Source: Paenibacillus xerothermodurans (GTDB taxonomy: Bacteria > Bacillota > Bacilli > Paenibacillales > NBRC-103111). Taken from it: a stretch of DNA of 64,000 nucleotides. Under the pieces are notes generated by a model. The model ran no database searches. It was not told the DNA's origin and saw nothing but the letters and a program-made list of their open reading frames with translations. Numbering within the stretch: position 1 is the first letter of the stretch; the number at the start of each line of letters is the position of its first letter. The stretch spans positions 311,244 through 375,243 of the forward strand of contig NZ_NHRJ02000003.1 in assembly GCF_002220865.2 (NCBI RefSeq), read 5' to 3'. Of the stretch, positions 16,671 to 26,300 are shown piece by piece. The position numbers and the translations under genes were made by a program.

Positions 16671-17909
16671 ATGAGGCACAGCACATTGCTAAAGCGGACG
16701 CTGTTAATTGCTATCTTTGTACTTGTCATTGCCGGATGCAGCAAAGAGCCTGCCGGCACGCAGCCGGAGCAGCCCGCTCCTCCGTCGAGCCAGCCGGGCA
16801 CGCAGCCCGTTCAGCCAAGCCCCGGAGCACAGCCGGCAGCCCCAACCGATGGGCCTGATGCGGGGCAAACCAAAATCCAAGCCGATGCCGCTGCTGTGGC
16901 ATTCACCAGTGCGGCCGAAGGATGGATCGGTGGGAAAGGGGTAATTTATCACACAACGGATGGCGGCCTGCATTGGGAGAAGCAATACACCGGCGACGAG
17001 CAGATAGGTGCATTCACTTTTCTCAAGGGCAGCAGCAGGATAGGATGGGCATATCGCGGACAAATGAGCACCGGCAATATTGGGGGGGACGGCTCGAGCC
17101 CAAGCCGGCAAAGCCTGCTGCAAACGGTGGACGGAGGTGCAACTTGGTCGGTCATATCAACTACCGCTCCCCTGGGGCGTGAGCTGCACTTCGCATCGGA
17201 TCGGCAAGGCTTCAGCGGCAACCACATGACCGAGGACGGCGGCAAAACGTGGAAGCAACTGCCGGTGCCGCCTGAGATAACGGGAGAGGCCTATTTTCAT
17301 TCCGAGGCAAAAGGCTGGGCTGTAACGAACAGCGGCAGCGAGTTTCAGATACAGCAAACCACTGACGGAGGCGGCACGTGGGCGCCGATCTATTCCCGTG
17401 CAGTGGGTAGTGTTCTGAATGGTGCGGTAATCCGCTCGAGCGGCAAGGACGACATCTGGGTGCAGCTTATCGGTGATTCCGGCATGACACAAACATCGTA
17501 TACGCTGCTGCACAGCGGGGATTCAGGCCAAAACTGGGCGACCGTGGTGGCACACTCGACTGCCGGCGGGGGGCCTGCTCCAGGCTTCGCACCAGGCGCC
17601 GAGACCGGACCGCGCGGGCCCGGCACGAAGCCGGGGGAACTAGTCGTCATATCGCCTGAATCCGCATATATGACGGGCACATGCCCGGCATGCAGTGACA
17701 ACGGCACGGTGGAGTTAGGCTGGACACACGATGGCGGCACAACTTGGACTAACGGCAGCGAGAAGTTCAACGGACAGGCAGGAGTGTTGTCCTTTGTGAC
17801 CGAGCGGCAGGGTTGGCTGCTGCTGCATGGCACCGCTCAATCATCCGAGTTATATGCTACGTCCGATGGGGGTAAAAGTTGGAACAAAGCAGCTGCATTT
17901 GCACCATAG
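16671..17909 (+). CDS. Ycf48/BNR-repeat lipoprotein
   Basis: A 412-residue lipoprotein. The signal sequence ends in the lipobox VIAGC (Cys ~23), followed by a ~45-residue Pro/Gln-rich linker and a beta-propeller built of Ycf48-like or BNR-like repeats, each ending in an Asp-box-like pattern such as DGGATWS, DGGKTWKQL, DGGGTWAP, DSGQNWA, DGGTTWT and DGGKSWNK. Propellers of this type act as sensors or scaffolds outside the membrane; there is no sialidase catalytic set, so hydrolase activity is unlikely. ATG at 16671 follows GGGGGG about nine bases upstream. It stands in its own transcription unit. Role unknown; localisation is well supported. Confidence 0.82.
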   Translation: MRHSTLLKRTLLIAIFVLVIAGCSKEPAGTQPEQPAPPSSQPGTQPVQPSPGAQPAAPTDGPDAGQTKIQADAAAVAFTSAAEGWIGGKGVIYHTTDGGLHWEKQYTGDEQIGAFTFLKGSSRIGWAYRGQMSTGNIGGDGSSPSRQSLLQTVDGGATWSVISTTAPLGRELHFASDRQGFSGNHMTEDGGKTWKQLPVPPEITGEAYFHSEAKGWAVTNSGSEFQIQQTTDGGGTWAPIYSRAVGSVLNGAVIRSSGKDDIWVQLIGDSGMTQTSYTLLHSGDSGQNWATVVAHSTAGGGPAPGFAPGAETGPRGPGTKPGELVVISPESAYMTGTCPACSDNGTVELGWTHDGGTTWTNGSEKFNGQAGVLSFVTERQGWLLLHGTAQSSELYATSDGGKSWNKAAAFAP

Positions 17910-18031
17910 CAGCTTGAGACTATAATGCCGGCAGCTATGGTCGCCTGTACTGCGAGGGTACATCACCCGCATCAGGCGTCATGGCTTTTTTGCGTGGTCT
18001 TAAACAGTAATGGTCGGCAAGCCGCAATTTA

Positions 18032-18040
18032 TGTTACAAT
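18032..18040 (+). promoter_or_regulatory. Extended -10 promoter element of the acyltransferase gene
   Basis: TGTTACAAT matches the extended sigma-A -10 form TGnTATAAT with one change. Transcription would begin near 18047, which rules out translation starts further upstream for the acyltransferase. No strong -35 is seen, as is usual for extended -10 promoters. Confidence 0.5.
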
Positions 18041-18101
18041 GCATGGAACATCAGCTAATATGGTTGAAGGGTATTGGCCCAAGGAAGGATTGACAACGCT
18101 T

Positions 18102-19196
18102 TTGCCTATCAAAAAGACCAAAATATTTGAAATTGACATTGTGCGAGCGTTCGCTATTCTGGCTGTGCTCATTATCCATGCTACGGCTGACGCGACCGTC
18201 GAGCTGCCCGTAGGCAGCGGCTCGCAAGTCTTTTACCTCGTCATCAACAAGCTTAGTAATTTTGCAGTACCTGTGTTCATTTTCATGAGTGGTCTTGTGC
18301 TTTTTTACCGTTATATCGATGATTGGAGCGGCCAACAGGCGGCTGCCTTCTTCGTCAAGCGGCTGAAACAAATCTTGTTCCCGTATTTACTCTGGTCGGC
18401 TTTTTACTATCTATATAATCAGTGGATTCATGCTCCGGACCAACTGCATTGGACATGGAACGAATATTTCGATCTGCTGCTTTGGGCGGACGCGTCATAC
18501 CATCTGTACTTTATGATTATCATCCTGCAATTTTATTTGTTATTCCCGTTGTTAATCTCTCTGTGCCGCGCCTGGAAAGGGTTTGGGAATTATCTCGTAC
18601 TGATAGGAATTGCGGTGCAAGTCATGTTCTATGGCTACCATCGCTGGGTCGACCCGTTTGAACATATGTCTTCATTATGTATCAACTATTTCAGTTTGTT
18701 CACATTGGGCGGTTACGTAGGAATGCACTACGAGCGTGTTTCGTCCTGGATTCAGCGGAACGTTCGTTGGATGCTGCCTGTGTCGGTGCTGCTGGGTGCG
18801 AGCTTCGCGGGGGTGAACCTAATGGCAACCCGGTACGACGTACATGTTGCAGGCGCCGTGTATCATACGCTGTTCATTGTTTATCCTATGTTCGCCGTAC
18901 TGAGCATGATTTGGACATCGGGGCAGCTGCTGCGTCTCACCCCTGCGCTATCGAAAGGGCTGCTATCTCTGGGTGTGGTGTCATACGGTGTTTATTTGAT
19001 GCATCCCGCTGTACTGACGTTTTGGCGAACGCACGTGGTCAACGACAGCGGGAGAATGCTGGACTATCACGCATACATCGCTGCTTCCTTTGTGCTTAGT
19101 CTGATCGTGCCCTGGGTGCTGGTTGCAGCCTATGGGCAAGTAGTTCGATACCTGGGCTTTATCAATCATCGCAAGCGCAGCGAAAGGGCGGCCTAA
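18102..19196 (+). CDS. Acyltransferase 3 family membrane protein
   Basis: About 364 residues with roughly ten transmembrane segments. The N-terminal pattern EIDIVRAFAILAVLIIHAT carries the acyltransferase-3 family Arg and His (first helix), and the remainder shows the regular helix spacing of the family. Members transfer acetyl, succinyl or other acyl groups to extracytoplasmic sugars or wall polymers. Start uncertain: TTG at 18102 lies 12 bases after AAGGAAGGA; ATG at 18060 is possible but would leave only a ~13-base leader from the predicted promoter. It is a single gene. The family is firm; the acceptor molecule is unknown. Confidence 0.8.
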   Translation: MPIKKTKIFEIDIVRAFAILAVLIIHATADATVELPVGSGSQVFYLVINKLSNFAVPVFIFMSGLVLFYRYIDDWSGQQAAAFFVKRLKQILFPYLLWSAFYYLYNQWIHAPDQLHWTWNEYFDLLLWADASYHLYFMIIILQFYLLFPLLISLCRAWKGFGNYLVLIGIAVQVMFYGYHRWVDPFEHMSSLCINYFSLFTLGGYVGMHYERVSSWIQRNVRWMLPVSVLLGASFAGVNLMATRYDVHVAGAVYHTLFIVYPMFAVLSMIWTSGQLLRLTPALSKGLLSLGVVSYGVYLMHPAVLTFWRTHVVNDSGRMLDYHAYIAASFVLSLIVPWVLVAAYGQVVRYLGFINHRKRSERAA

Positions 19197-19300
19197 ACCG
19201 CTCAGCAGCTGCATCTGTTCTCAAACGCAAGTGATATTTCATCCGCTGCTTTCATACAATGTATCGTACAAGATATGCTGCAAATGAAAGGACGATGGCT

Positions 19301-19579
19301 ATGAAAGGTACGAAACATATCATTTACATGGGGCTCGCGCTGGGTATGCTGTTTTATGCCGTTCCCAGGTTGGACATGTCAGGCGGCTTCACATTGCCGG
19401 CGGTGTTCGGAATTGTGTGGATTGCTTTTGCACTTATGAACATTGCAGCACATTTGCATGAGATCCTTGGGGTCGAAGAGGAGACCAAGCGTGAGATGGC
19501 CAAGGTGAAGAAAATGAAAAAATGGCAGTTCGAGCAAATGCTTCAGGGAAAGCGCAAGCTGCTTCAATTTCGAAAATAA
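19301..19579 (+). CDS. Small membrane protein (92 aa)
   Basis: Not recognised. It has two predicted membrane segments in the first 55 residues (IIYMGLALGMLFYAVPRL and LPAVFGIVWIAFALMNIAAHL), followed by a positively charged cytoplasmic helix (KREMAKVKKMKKWQFEQML). ATG at 19301 is nine bases from AAAGG; the ATG two codons before is also possible. A strong terminator follows directly. The organisation, good ribosome site, two-helix hairpin and own terminator suggest a real gene of unknown role. Confidence 0.65.
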   Translation: MKGTKHIIYMGLALGMLFYAVPRLDMSGGFTLPAVFGIVWIAFALMNIAAHLHEILGVEEETKREMAKVKKMKKWQFEQMLQGKRKLLQFRK

Positions 19580-19587
19580 CAGCTGGC

Positions 19588-19632
19588 AAAGAGCCGGTCC
19601 CTGCTGGTGGCGGGACGAACGGCTCTTTTTTG
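19588..19632 (+). terminator. Intrinsic terminator
   Basis: AAGAGCCGGTCCC pairs with GGGACGAACGGCTCTT (small internal bulge), followed by TTTTTT. It ends the small membrane protein gene. Confidence 0.9.
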
Positions 19633-19753
19633 CATCCCCGTGAGAGGCCATGCAGCACCGTTGAAGAAATGGAAATCGCTTGCTTTTTCGTCATCCCGCA
19701 CATCCATCACGTGAAAAACCCTAGCAGAATCGTCTGCGGGTTTTATGCCTTGC

Positions 19754-20077
19754 TCAGGACAGCAGGCTAATGACAAGCAGTTCGTATAACACAAGCGGTA
19801 AAATGACGTTCTCGTATGCGCCATAGCCAACATACGGTCCATAGAATCCCCGAACATGTCCGGGCATCGGCTTTAGATATAGATGGGTAGCATCGATATG
19901 GACGATATAGCCCTCGTAGATTTGCCCATGTACGGTTTGCACGCGAGCAGGCTGGTTAATGTGCTTCACGCATGCGCTGTGGATTCGAGTCTTCAACTCT
20001 TGAAGCTGACCCAATAAGGCTGAGTCCATCTGGTATAACGGTTGTTTCCGAGCATCAAAAAATTCATCATTAATCAC
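19754..20077 (-). CDS. Hypothetical protein (107 aa)
   Basis: Not recognised. GTG at 20077 is set by GGGAGGTG; frames upstream of it lack a ribosome site. The protein has a helical N-terminal part (DSALLGQLQELKTRI), a beta-rich middle (VQTVHGQIYEGYIVHIDATH, reminiscent of a small Sm-like or KOW-like barrel), a Gly/Tyr-rich loop (GFYGPYVGYGAY) and a hydrophobic C-terminal tail long enough to reach a membrane (VILPLVLYELLVISLLS). This resembles short spore-related proteins of bacilli in general style, but no family can be named. Confidence 0.6.
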   Translation of the reverse strand: MINDEFFDARKQPLYQMDSALLGQLQELKTRIHSACVKHINQPARVQTVHGQIYEGYIVHIDATHLYLKPMPGHVRGFYGPYVGYGAYENVILPLVLYELLVISLLS

Positions 20078-20156
20078 GTATGGCACCTCCCAAACTTTAT
20101 AGGCCATTCTATGCGCCTGCCCAGTTTGTGTGCCTCTCCTGGATCGTTTTATTTGG

Positions 20157-20246
20157 TCATCTTTGCGTTGTGATAAAGTGGACCACCCCCACTGCAATCA
20201 ATAAAAGAATTATGCCAACCAGCACCTTGATCGCCGTCTGAATCAT
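20157..20246 (-). CDS. 29-residue single-pass membrane peptide
   Basis: ATG at 20246 follows AAAAAAGGATGG (AAGGA about 10 bases upstream). The product is one hydrophobic helix, VLVGIILLLIAVGVV, with short charged ends (MIQTAIK and HFITTQR). The gene lies upstream of, and in the same direction as, the 107-aa hypothetical gene. Such peptides are common but often missed; coding is supported only by ribosome site and composition. Confidence 0.45.
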   Translation of the reverse strand: MIQTAIKVLVGIILLLIAVGVVHFITTQR

Positions 20247-20410
20247 TTGCTCACCATCCTTTTTTAACAGTTTACACCATCTGGAAAAAAATGTCCCCGG
20301 TCATGCACTGCTGCGGGCAGCATCGCCTTTCAGGCTTTTTTTTGTTGCAGCCAGCGATTATAATCGGTAGTACAGACTAAGACAGTGATGGAGATTGAGG
20401 TGCCACAGTT

Positions 20411-21748
20411 ATGGACCCGGTGCAGTTGGATGCCGCAACGAAACATGAGCAAATTTTGAAGTATATTGAAGGCCTGAAGATCGGTTCGAAAATATCCGTC
20501 CGCAAAATCGCTGAAAAGCTGGGGGTGAGCGAAGGGACCGCGTACCGCGCGATTAAAGAAGCGGATAACCTGGGGCTGGTCAGCACAAAAGAACGGGTCG
20601 GGACCGTCAGGGTGGAAAAAAAGCTCCGCGACAACATAGACAAGCTGACGTTCGCCGAGGTCGTGAATATGGTGGATGGCGAGGTGTTGGGCGGACGCGA
20701 AGGATTGCAAAAAACGCTGCATAAATTCGTCATAGGCGCAATGCAGCAGGATGCCATGCTTCGGTACATTGATCCGGGCAGTCTGCTCATCGTGGGGAAC
20801 CGGAACAAGGCACACACATATGCACTTGAGCAAGGCGCAGGCGTCCTTATCACCGGGGGTTTCGGCACAAGCGAAGAAGTGAAAAAGCTCGCCGACAAGC
20901 TTGAGCTTCCGATCATATCAAGCAGCTACGATACGTTCACTGTGGCCTCTATGATCAATCGTGCCATCTATGACCGGTTGATTAAAAAGAAGATTTTGCT
21001 GATTCGGGATATCGTGCCCGACGATATGCAGGTGGTGACATTAAAGATACATGACAAGCTGAAGGATTGGCAGCAGTTGCATGAGCGCACAGGTCACAGC
21101 AGGTTTCCGGTCGTGGACGAGTGGAACCGGATCGTGGGGATGATCACCGCCAAAGACATGATCGGCGCGGAGCCGGAACAAAGCATCGACAGGCGAATGA
21201 CGCGGAACCCTTTGACTGCTTCACCCAATACATCCGTGGCGTCGGCGGCTCATATGATGGTGTGGGAAGGCATTGATCTACTGCCTATCATCGATGGCAA
21301 CCGCAAGCTGTTGGCCGTGATCAGCCGGAAGGACGTGCTCAAGGCGATGCAGCAGATACAGCGCCAGCCCCAGCACGGGGAAACGTTCGAGGATTTGATT
21401 TGGTCTGGCTTTGAAGTGCAGCGCGGCAAGGATGGTCAGCCCGTCTTTCGCGGCGTAATTACGCCGCAGATGACCAACCAGCTTGGTACCGTGTCGGAAG
21501 GCGTGCTCACGATTTTAATGACTCAAGCGGCCTATCATGTAGTACAGGACGTAAAAAAAGGTGACCTGGTCATGGACAATATGTCCTCGTATTTTGTCAA
21601 GCCGGTGCAGATCGACAGCCGGATTGAAATCCGGCCGGCAATTATCGAAATCAGCCGCAAGTTCGGCAAGATCGATGTCGGCATTTACCACGCCAACGTT
21701 CTGGTTGCCAAGGCGATGCTGACCGCTCAATTTATTGATCAGGCTTAG
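20411..21748 (+). CDS. ytoI: YtoI: DRTGG / CBS / hotdog-domain regulator
   Basis: A 445-residue protein. It has an N-terminal helix-turn-helix of winged type (ISVRKIAEKLGVSEGTAYRA, residues ~28-48), a DRTGG domain (~75-185), two CBS repeats (~190-310; segments FPVVDEWNRIVGMIT and LLPIIDGNRKLLAVIS), and a C-terminal hotdog thioesterase-like domain (~335-445). This is the YtoI layout of bacilli. CBS domains bind adenosyl nucleotides; a nucleotide-sensing regulatory role is likely but the target is unknown. The ATG at 20411 is preceded by GAGGTG. As in B. subtilis it converges on ytpI, here with a shared hairpin. Domain call firm. Confidence 0.88.
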   Translation: MDPVQLDAATKHEQILKYIEGLKIGSKISVRKIAEKLGVSEGTAYRAIKEADNLGLVSTKERVGTVRVEKKLRDNIDKLTFAEVVNMVDGEVLGGREGLQKTLHKFVIGAMQQDAMLRYIDPGSLLIVGNRNKAHTYALEQGAGVLITGGFGTSEEVKKLADKLELPIISSSYDTFTVASMINRAIYDRLIKKKILLIRDIVPDDMQVVTLKIHDKLKDWQQLHERTGHSRFPVVDEWNRIVGMITAKDMIGAEPEQSIDRRMTRNPLTASPNTSVASAAHMMVWEGIDLLPIIDGNRKLLAVISRKDVLKAMQQIQRQPQHGETFEDLIWSGFEVQRGKDGQPVFRGVITPQMTNQLGTVSEGVLTILMTQAAYHVVQDVKKGDLVMDNMSSYFVKPVQIDSRIEIRPAIIEISRKFGKIDVGIYHANVLVAKAMLTAQFIDQA

Positions 21749-21783
21749 TTAGAAGTCAGCGGCAAGTGCCGCGCACGACAACA

Positions 21784-21815
21784 AAGCTCTCCCACGAAAG
21801 CGGGAGAGCTTATAA
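21784..21815. terminator. Hairpin between ytoI and ytpI
   Basis: AAGCTCTCCC and GGGAGAGCTT form a perfect 10-bp stem with an eight-base loop. The U-tract is weak on both strands (ATAAAA on plus, TGTTGT on minus); it is placed as a bidirectional terminator for two convergent genes. Confidence 0.65.
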
Positions 21816-21884
21816 AACGTGGGCGCCCCCGCATTGGCACGCCGCCTACCGTTGCGAGACATTACCGATGCCCCGCTGCGGTTG

Positions 21885-22178
21885 TTACATCCGGCTGAAT
21901 TGGCTGTAGTTGCGCATACCGGCAAACAAATTGAACAAACCAAGAAGCACGCAGATCGTTCCAAATACTCGGCTGGTGTTCGAACTCTCCACAAAGAAAA
22001 GTTGCGCCACGGCGATCACAACCAGCATAATCCCCATTGCAATATTCATCTTCGCCGTTAGTAAGCCGCGCTGCTTCGGATCCTCGCTGCGGCGTGAACG
22101 AACGCTGTAATATACGGAAAAGCATAGCGGAACGAATATAAGTATGGGCAGCAGTAAGGCTTGCAGCGCAAGCAGCAT
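21885..22178 (-). CDS. ytpI: YtpI-like membrane protein
   Basis: A 97-residue protein with three membrane helices (LLALQALLLPILIFVPLCF, MNIAMGIMLVVIAVAQLFF and TICVLLGLFNLFAGM) matching the YtpI family. Role unknown. ATG at 22178 is preferred because AAAGGATG lies just upstream; the ATG at 22190 overlaps that site. In B. subtilis ytpI neighbours nrnA (ytqI); here the 219-base stretch upstream has no nrnA. Confidence 0.8.
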   Translation of the reverse strand: MLLALQALLLPILIFVPLCFSVYYSVRSRRSEDPKQRGLLTAKMNIAMGIMLVVIAVAQLFFVESSNTSRVFGTICVLLGLFNLFAGMRNYSQFSRM

Positions 22179-22397
22179 GGTTAGGCACATCCTTTTTTAT
22201 ACAGCGATGAGTGCTGAGTGTAATATGCGTGTATACTTACGGTCATTAATAATGTAACTATTTTCCGCCGCAAAAGCAACGCAAACAATGCATCGGCTTC
22301 CGCTGCGCCAGGGAACGCAGATTCGCTGCGCCTGGTTGTCTTGAACATGTTGTATTAACACGTGCTCCAGGCCCGACGCTGCTTGAAATTTATTCGA

Positions 22398-22898
22398 TCA
22401 CGGTATACTCCGTACCCATTGTTTTGCTGTGATCCACACTTTCAGCTCAGTCTGCACGAGCAGCATCGTTTTCACGTTCACGATATAATCCTTGTCCAAA
22501 ATGTCATGGTAGGTCTTGTTGGAGAGCAGACGCTGATAAATGTGGGGCGCTTCCGAGAAGCTGGCGACTTTTTGACCCTTCAGTACGCTCAGCTCGTTGC
22601 GAACCTTCTTTTCGAGCTCCTGGGCGGTTACCTTGTCCAACGAATTCAGATCGTCAGGTTCAACGGTTACCTCGATTCTATTGATGATGTTCTGCTGGGT
22701 TCTATGTCGTTTGTACAAATCATTATCCTGAATCAATTTTTCGTTTTCCGCTATAAGCTCTGTGTTTTTAACGAGCACGCTGTTCAGGTGATGATGAAAA
22801 ATTGCGGTGAAGGCCGCGCACCCAATGATGGCTCCGGCGATCAGCAGCCCCAATGATTTGATGAGACCTCTGAACTGTTCAGAAGGAGGTACCTTCAC
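22398..22898 (-). CDS. ytrI: Sporulation protein YtrI
   Basis: A 166-residue bitopic membrane protein: one N-terminal transmembrane segment (LGLLIAGAIIGCAAFTAIF, ~residues 15-33), a coiled-coil-like stretch (NTELIAENEKLIQDNDLY), and a soluble domain. It matches YtrI, which together with YtrH is made under sigma-E and is needed for normal spore formation in B. subtilis. The start codon overlaps the ytrH stop by four bases (ATGA), so the two are translationally coupled. Identification rests on sequence style plus the ytrH and dnaE neighbours. Confidence 0.85.
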   Translation of the reverse strand: MKVPPSEQFRGLIKSLGLLIAGAIIGCAAFTAIFHHHLNSVLVKNTELIAENEKLIQDNDLYKRHRTQQNIINRIEVTVEPDDLNSLDKVTAQELEKKVRNELSVLKGQKVASFSEAPHIYQRLLSNKTYHDILDKDYIVNVKTMLLVQTELKVWITAKQWVRSIP

Positions 22899-23227
22899 TC
22901 ACCGCCCCCTCCTTTGCATATCCATTGAATAAGAGATGTGCCCATAGTGGCCCCGATAAAAGCGAATATAATGTATACGATTTGCTTCACCGCCGGAGAA
23001 ATGTATCCGATCATCAGATTGCTTTCAATCAGTCGGATTGGATCTATGGTGCCACCCACGGCTGCAACTAGCGCCCATATCTTGATTTGCTCGGCAATCA
23101 GCAGCATTCTCGTTGTCGGCGGCTCCATCACGAGCACCGAGGCCACCCCGCCAAGCAGTGTGCCGCCAAGGACGACCCCGAACGCAATAAAAAAGTCGAG
23201 AATACATTTCGTCAAAAAAGCTGCCAC
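22895..23227 (-). CDS. ytrH: Sporulation membrane protein YtrH
   Basis: A 110-residue protein with three hydrophobic segments and the YtrH pattern FIAFGVVLGGTLLGGVA near the start and VGGTIDPIRLIESN in the middle. GTG at 23227 follows GAGGGGAGGG at normal distance; the ORF further upstream is untranslated leader. YtrH is a sigma-E controlled membrane protein in the mother cell. It is transcribed divergently from dnaE, as in B. subtilis, and co-transcribed with ytrI. The protein ends in GGGGE. Confident call. Confidence 0.88.
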   Translation of the reverse strand: MAAFLTKCILDFFIAFGVVLGGTLLGGVASVLVMEPPTTRMLLIAEQIKIWALVAAVGGTIDPIRLIESNLMIGYISPAVKQIVYIIFAFIGATMGTSLIQWICKGGGGE

Positions 23228-23273
23228 ATGATTCCCTCCCCTCGTTTTCCGTGCGAAAATGTCCTGCTTGTCT

Positions 23274-23302
23274 AATCTATGGTACAAGTGTTCGCATTAT
23301 GA
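23274..23302 (-). promoter_or_regulatory. Candidate sigma-E promoter of ytrH-ytrI
   Basis: On the minus strand, TCATAAT, a 14-base spacer and CATAGATT resemble the sigma-E elements (TCATATT / CATACACT). The site lies 46 bases before the ytrH start, and ytrHI is known to be sigma-E dependent in B. subtilis. Confidence 0.5.
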
Positions 23303-23371
23303 TAAAATAATAGAAATATTGTGCGGCGGAAATCCACGTATTGAAACAAGACCGAAAGGGGGCGGGCCGGG

Positions 23372-26300
23372 GTGAGCGAGTTTGTTCATTTGCATGTTCA
23401 TAGCGAGTACAGTCTTCTCGACGGCGCTTCCCGCATCGACGATCTCGTCGGCGAAGCCGCGCGCTTGGGCATGAAGGCGTTGGCGTTGACCGACCATGGC
23501 GTCATGTACGGAGCAATACCTTTTTATAAGGCTTGTCAACAGCATGGCATACAGCCGATCATCGGCTGCGAAGTGTACTATACGGCGGGATCGCTGCATG
23601 ACAGAGCAGCACGGCAGGAGCAGCCCATTTATCACCTGATCCTGCTGGCCAAAAACCCAACAGGATACCAAAACCTGATGCGACTGTGTTCGATCGGTCA
23701 TCTCGAAGGCTACCACTACAAACCGCGTATTGACTCCGCGCATTTAGCCCGATACTCCGAAGGTCTAATTTGCACGAGCTCCTGTCTGGGCGGTGAGGTG
23801 TCACAGCATCTGCTGCATGGGCGCTATGAGGAGGCAAAGCTGGCTGCTTTGCGTTACCAAGCGATTTTTGGCGAAGATTTCTTCCTTGAGATCCAGGATC
23901 ACGGTCTGATGGAGCAAAAGAAAGTGCTGCAGAGCATGGTTCAACTGAGCGAGGACACGGGCATCCCTCTGATCGCCACCAACGATGTGCATTATGTCCG
24001 GCAGCCGGATCACGCGGTGCAGGATATTTTGCTATGTATCGGCACCGGTAAAACAGTGGACGATCCGGACCGTCTGCGCTTTGGCTCCAGTCAGCTATAT
24101 TTGAAGAGCGGCGAAGAAATGCAGCGGCTTTTCCCTCATCTGCCCCAAGCCATCCAAAATACACGACTCGTGGCGGAGCGCTGCACATTGGAGCTCGAAT
24201 TCGGCCGCTCCATCCTGCCCCGGTTCGAGCCGATCCCCGCGGATGCGACAGCCGGCACGTATCTTGCTGATTTATGTCATAAGGGCCTGGTCGAGCGCTA
24301 TGGATCTGACGAATCGTGGCACGATGCCGACGGCAAATTTCGCACGCAGCTGGAACAGAGGCTCGACTATGAGCTATCCGTCATTGAGCGGATGGGCTTT
24401 TCGGATTATTTTCTGATTGTTTGGGATTTCATTCGCTTTGCGCATCAGCAGGGGATTGTGACCGGACCTGGACGAGGTTCTTCCGCCGGCAGCTTGGTCG
24501 CCTATGTGCTGCGGATCACCGATGTCGATCCGATTCGTTACAATCTGCTTTTCGAGCGGTTTCTAAATCCGGAACGCGTATCCATGCCCGATATTGATAT
24601 AGATTTCAGTGATGTGCGGCGGGATGAAGTGATCGACTATGTCGTGCACAAATACGGCCGCGACCGCGTGGCCCAAATTATTACGTTTGGCACGATGGCG
24701 GCAAAAGGAGCCATCCGGGATGTGGGCCGCGTACTCAATCTGCCGTATAACGAAGTGGACCGGGCGGCCAAGATGATCCCGCATCAGCTCGGCATGAGAT
24801 TGGCTGATGCCATCGAGGCGAACCCGGAATTGAAGGCTCTTGCAGGGAAGCAGCCGAAGACGGCGGAACTGCTCGGCATCGCGATGAAGGTGGAGGGAAT
24901 GCCTCGGCATGCCTCTACTCACGCCGCCGGCGTGGTCATATCGCGCGAGCCGCTGACACAATACGTGCCGCTGCAGGAGGGCAACGAGCAGACGGCGCTC
25001 ACGCAGTATCCGATGGAGCATTTGGAATCGATCGGGCTGTTGAAGATGGATTTTCTGGGACTGCGCACTTTGTCGATCATTGAAAGGACGCTGCAGTGGA
25101 TTAAGGAACAGACGGGGGCGACTATCGACTTTGAGAAGCTTCCGATGGACGATGCCGCTACTTACGAGCTGCTAAGCCGGGGTGACACTACTGGCGTGTT
25201 CCAGCTCGAATCTGCGGGCATGCGCCGTGTGTTGAAGGATCTTCGGCCGTCTGAATTTGAAGATATTATTTCTGTGCTGGCGCTGTACCGTCCGGGACCG
25301 ATGGAATTTATCCCTCGCTATATCCAATGCAAGCACGGGGAGCTGGAGGTTGAATACCCGCATCCGGCGCTTGAGCCCATACTTCGGGATACTTATGGCA
25401 TTATCGTGTACCAAGAGCAGATCATGCAGATTGCTTCCAAGATGGCCGGATTTACGCTAGGTGAAGCGGACCTGCTTAGACGTGCGGTCAGCAAAAAGAA
25501 GCGTGAGGTACTGGACGAGCAGCGCGCTCATTTTGTAGCGGGCAGCATAGCACAAGGCTTCACCGACAACGAAGCCAACAGGGTGTACGATATGATCGTG
25601 CGCTTTGCCGACTACGGTTTTCCCCGCGCACACGCGACCGCCTACGGTGTATTGGCTTTTCAGACGGCATATCTCAAGGCCCATTATCCCGTACAGTTCA
25701 TGGCCTCCATGCTCACGGCGGTGATGGGCAGTCATACCAAAGTAGCGGAATATGTAGACGAGTGCCGTCGCATGGGCATCGCTGTACTACCACCTGACGT
25801 CAACGAGAGCGGAGTCGTGTTTACCCCGGTGACGCACTCCGGAGGCGGCGCTGTTGCAGCCGACACCGGCGAGCAGCAGCCGCCTGCTCTGCCAGGTTCG
25901 ATTCGCTTCGGCCTCGCAGCGATCAAGAATGTCGGCACACATGCGATCGAGTCGATCATGCAGGTGCGACAGGGTGAAGACGGCCCTTACTCGAGCCTGC
26001 TCGATTTTTGTCGGCGCGTTGATTTACGGGTTTGCAACAAGCGTGTGCTGGAATCTCTCATTCAAGCGGGAGCGGTCGATTCACTGCCCGGCCACCGCGC
26101 TCAGCAGCTGGCCATGCTGGAGGAGACGATCGAGGCTGCCGTCAAATGGCGCAAGGAGCGGGACGATCTTCAACTGCATCTGTTCGGGTTCGTAGAAGAA
26201 GTGAACTGGGAGGTCGAGTACCCCGATATTCGACCGTTCAGCATGACGCAGCAGTTGGAGCTGGAGCGAGAGCTGCTGGGGCTTTATATTTCAGGCAGCC

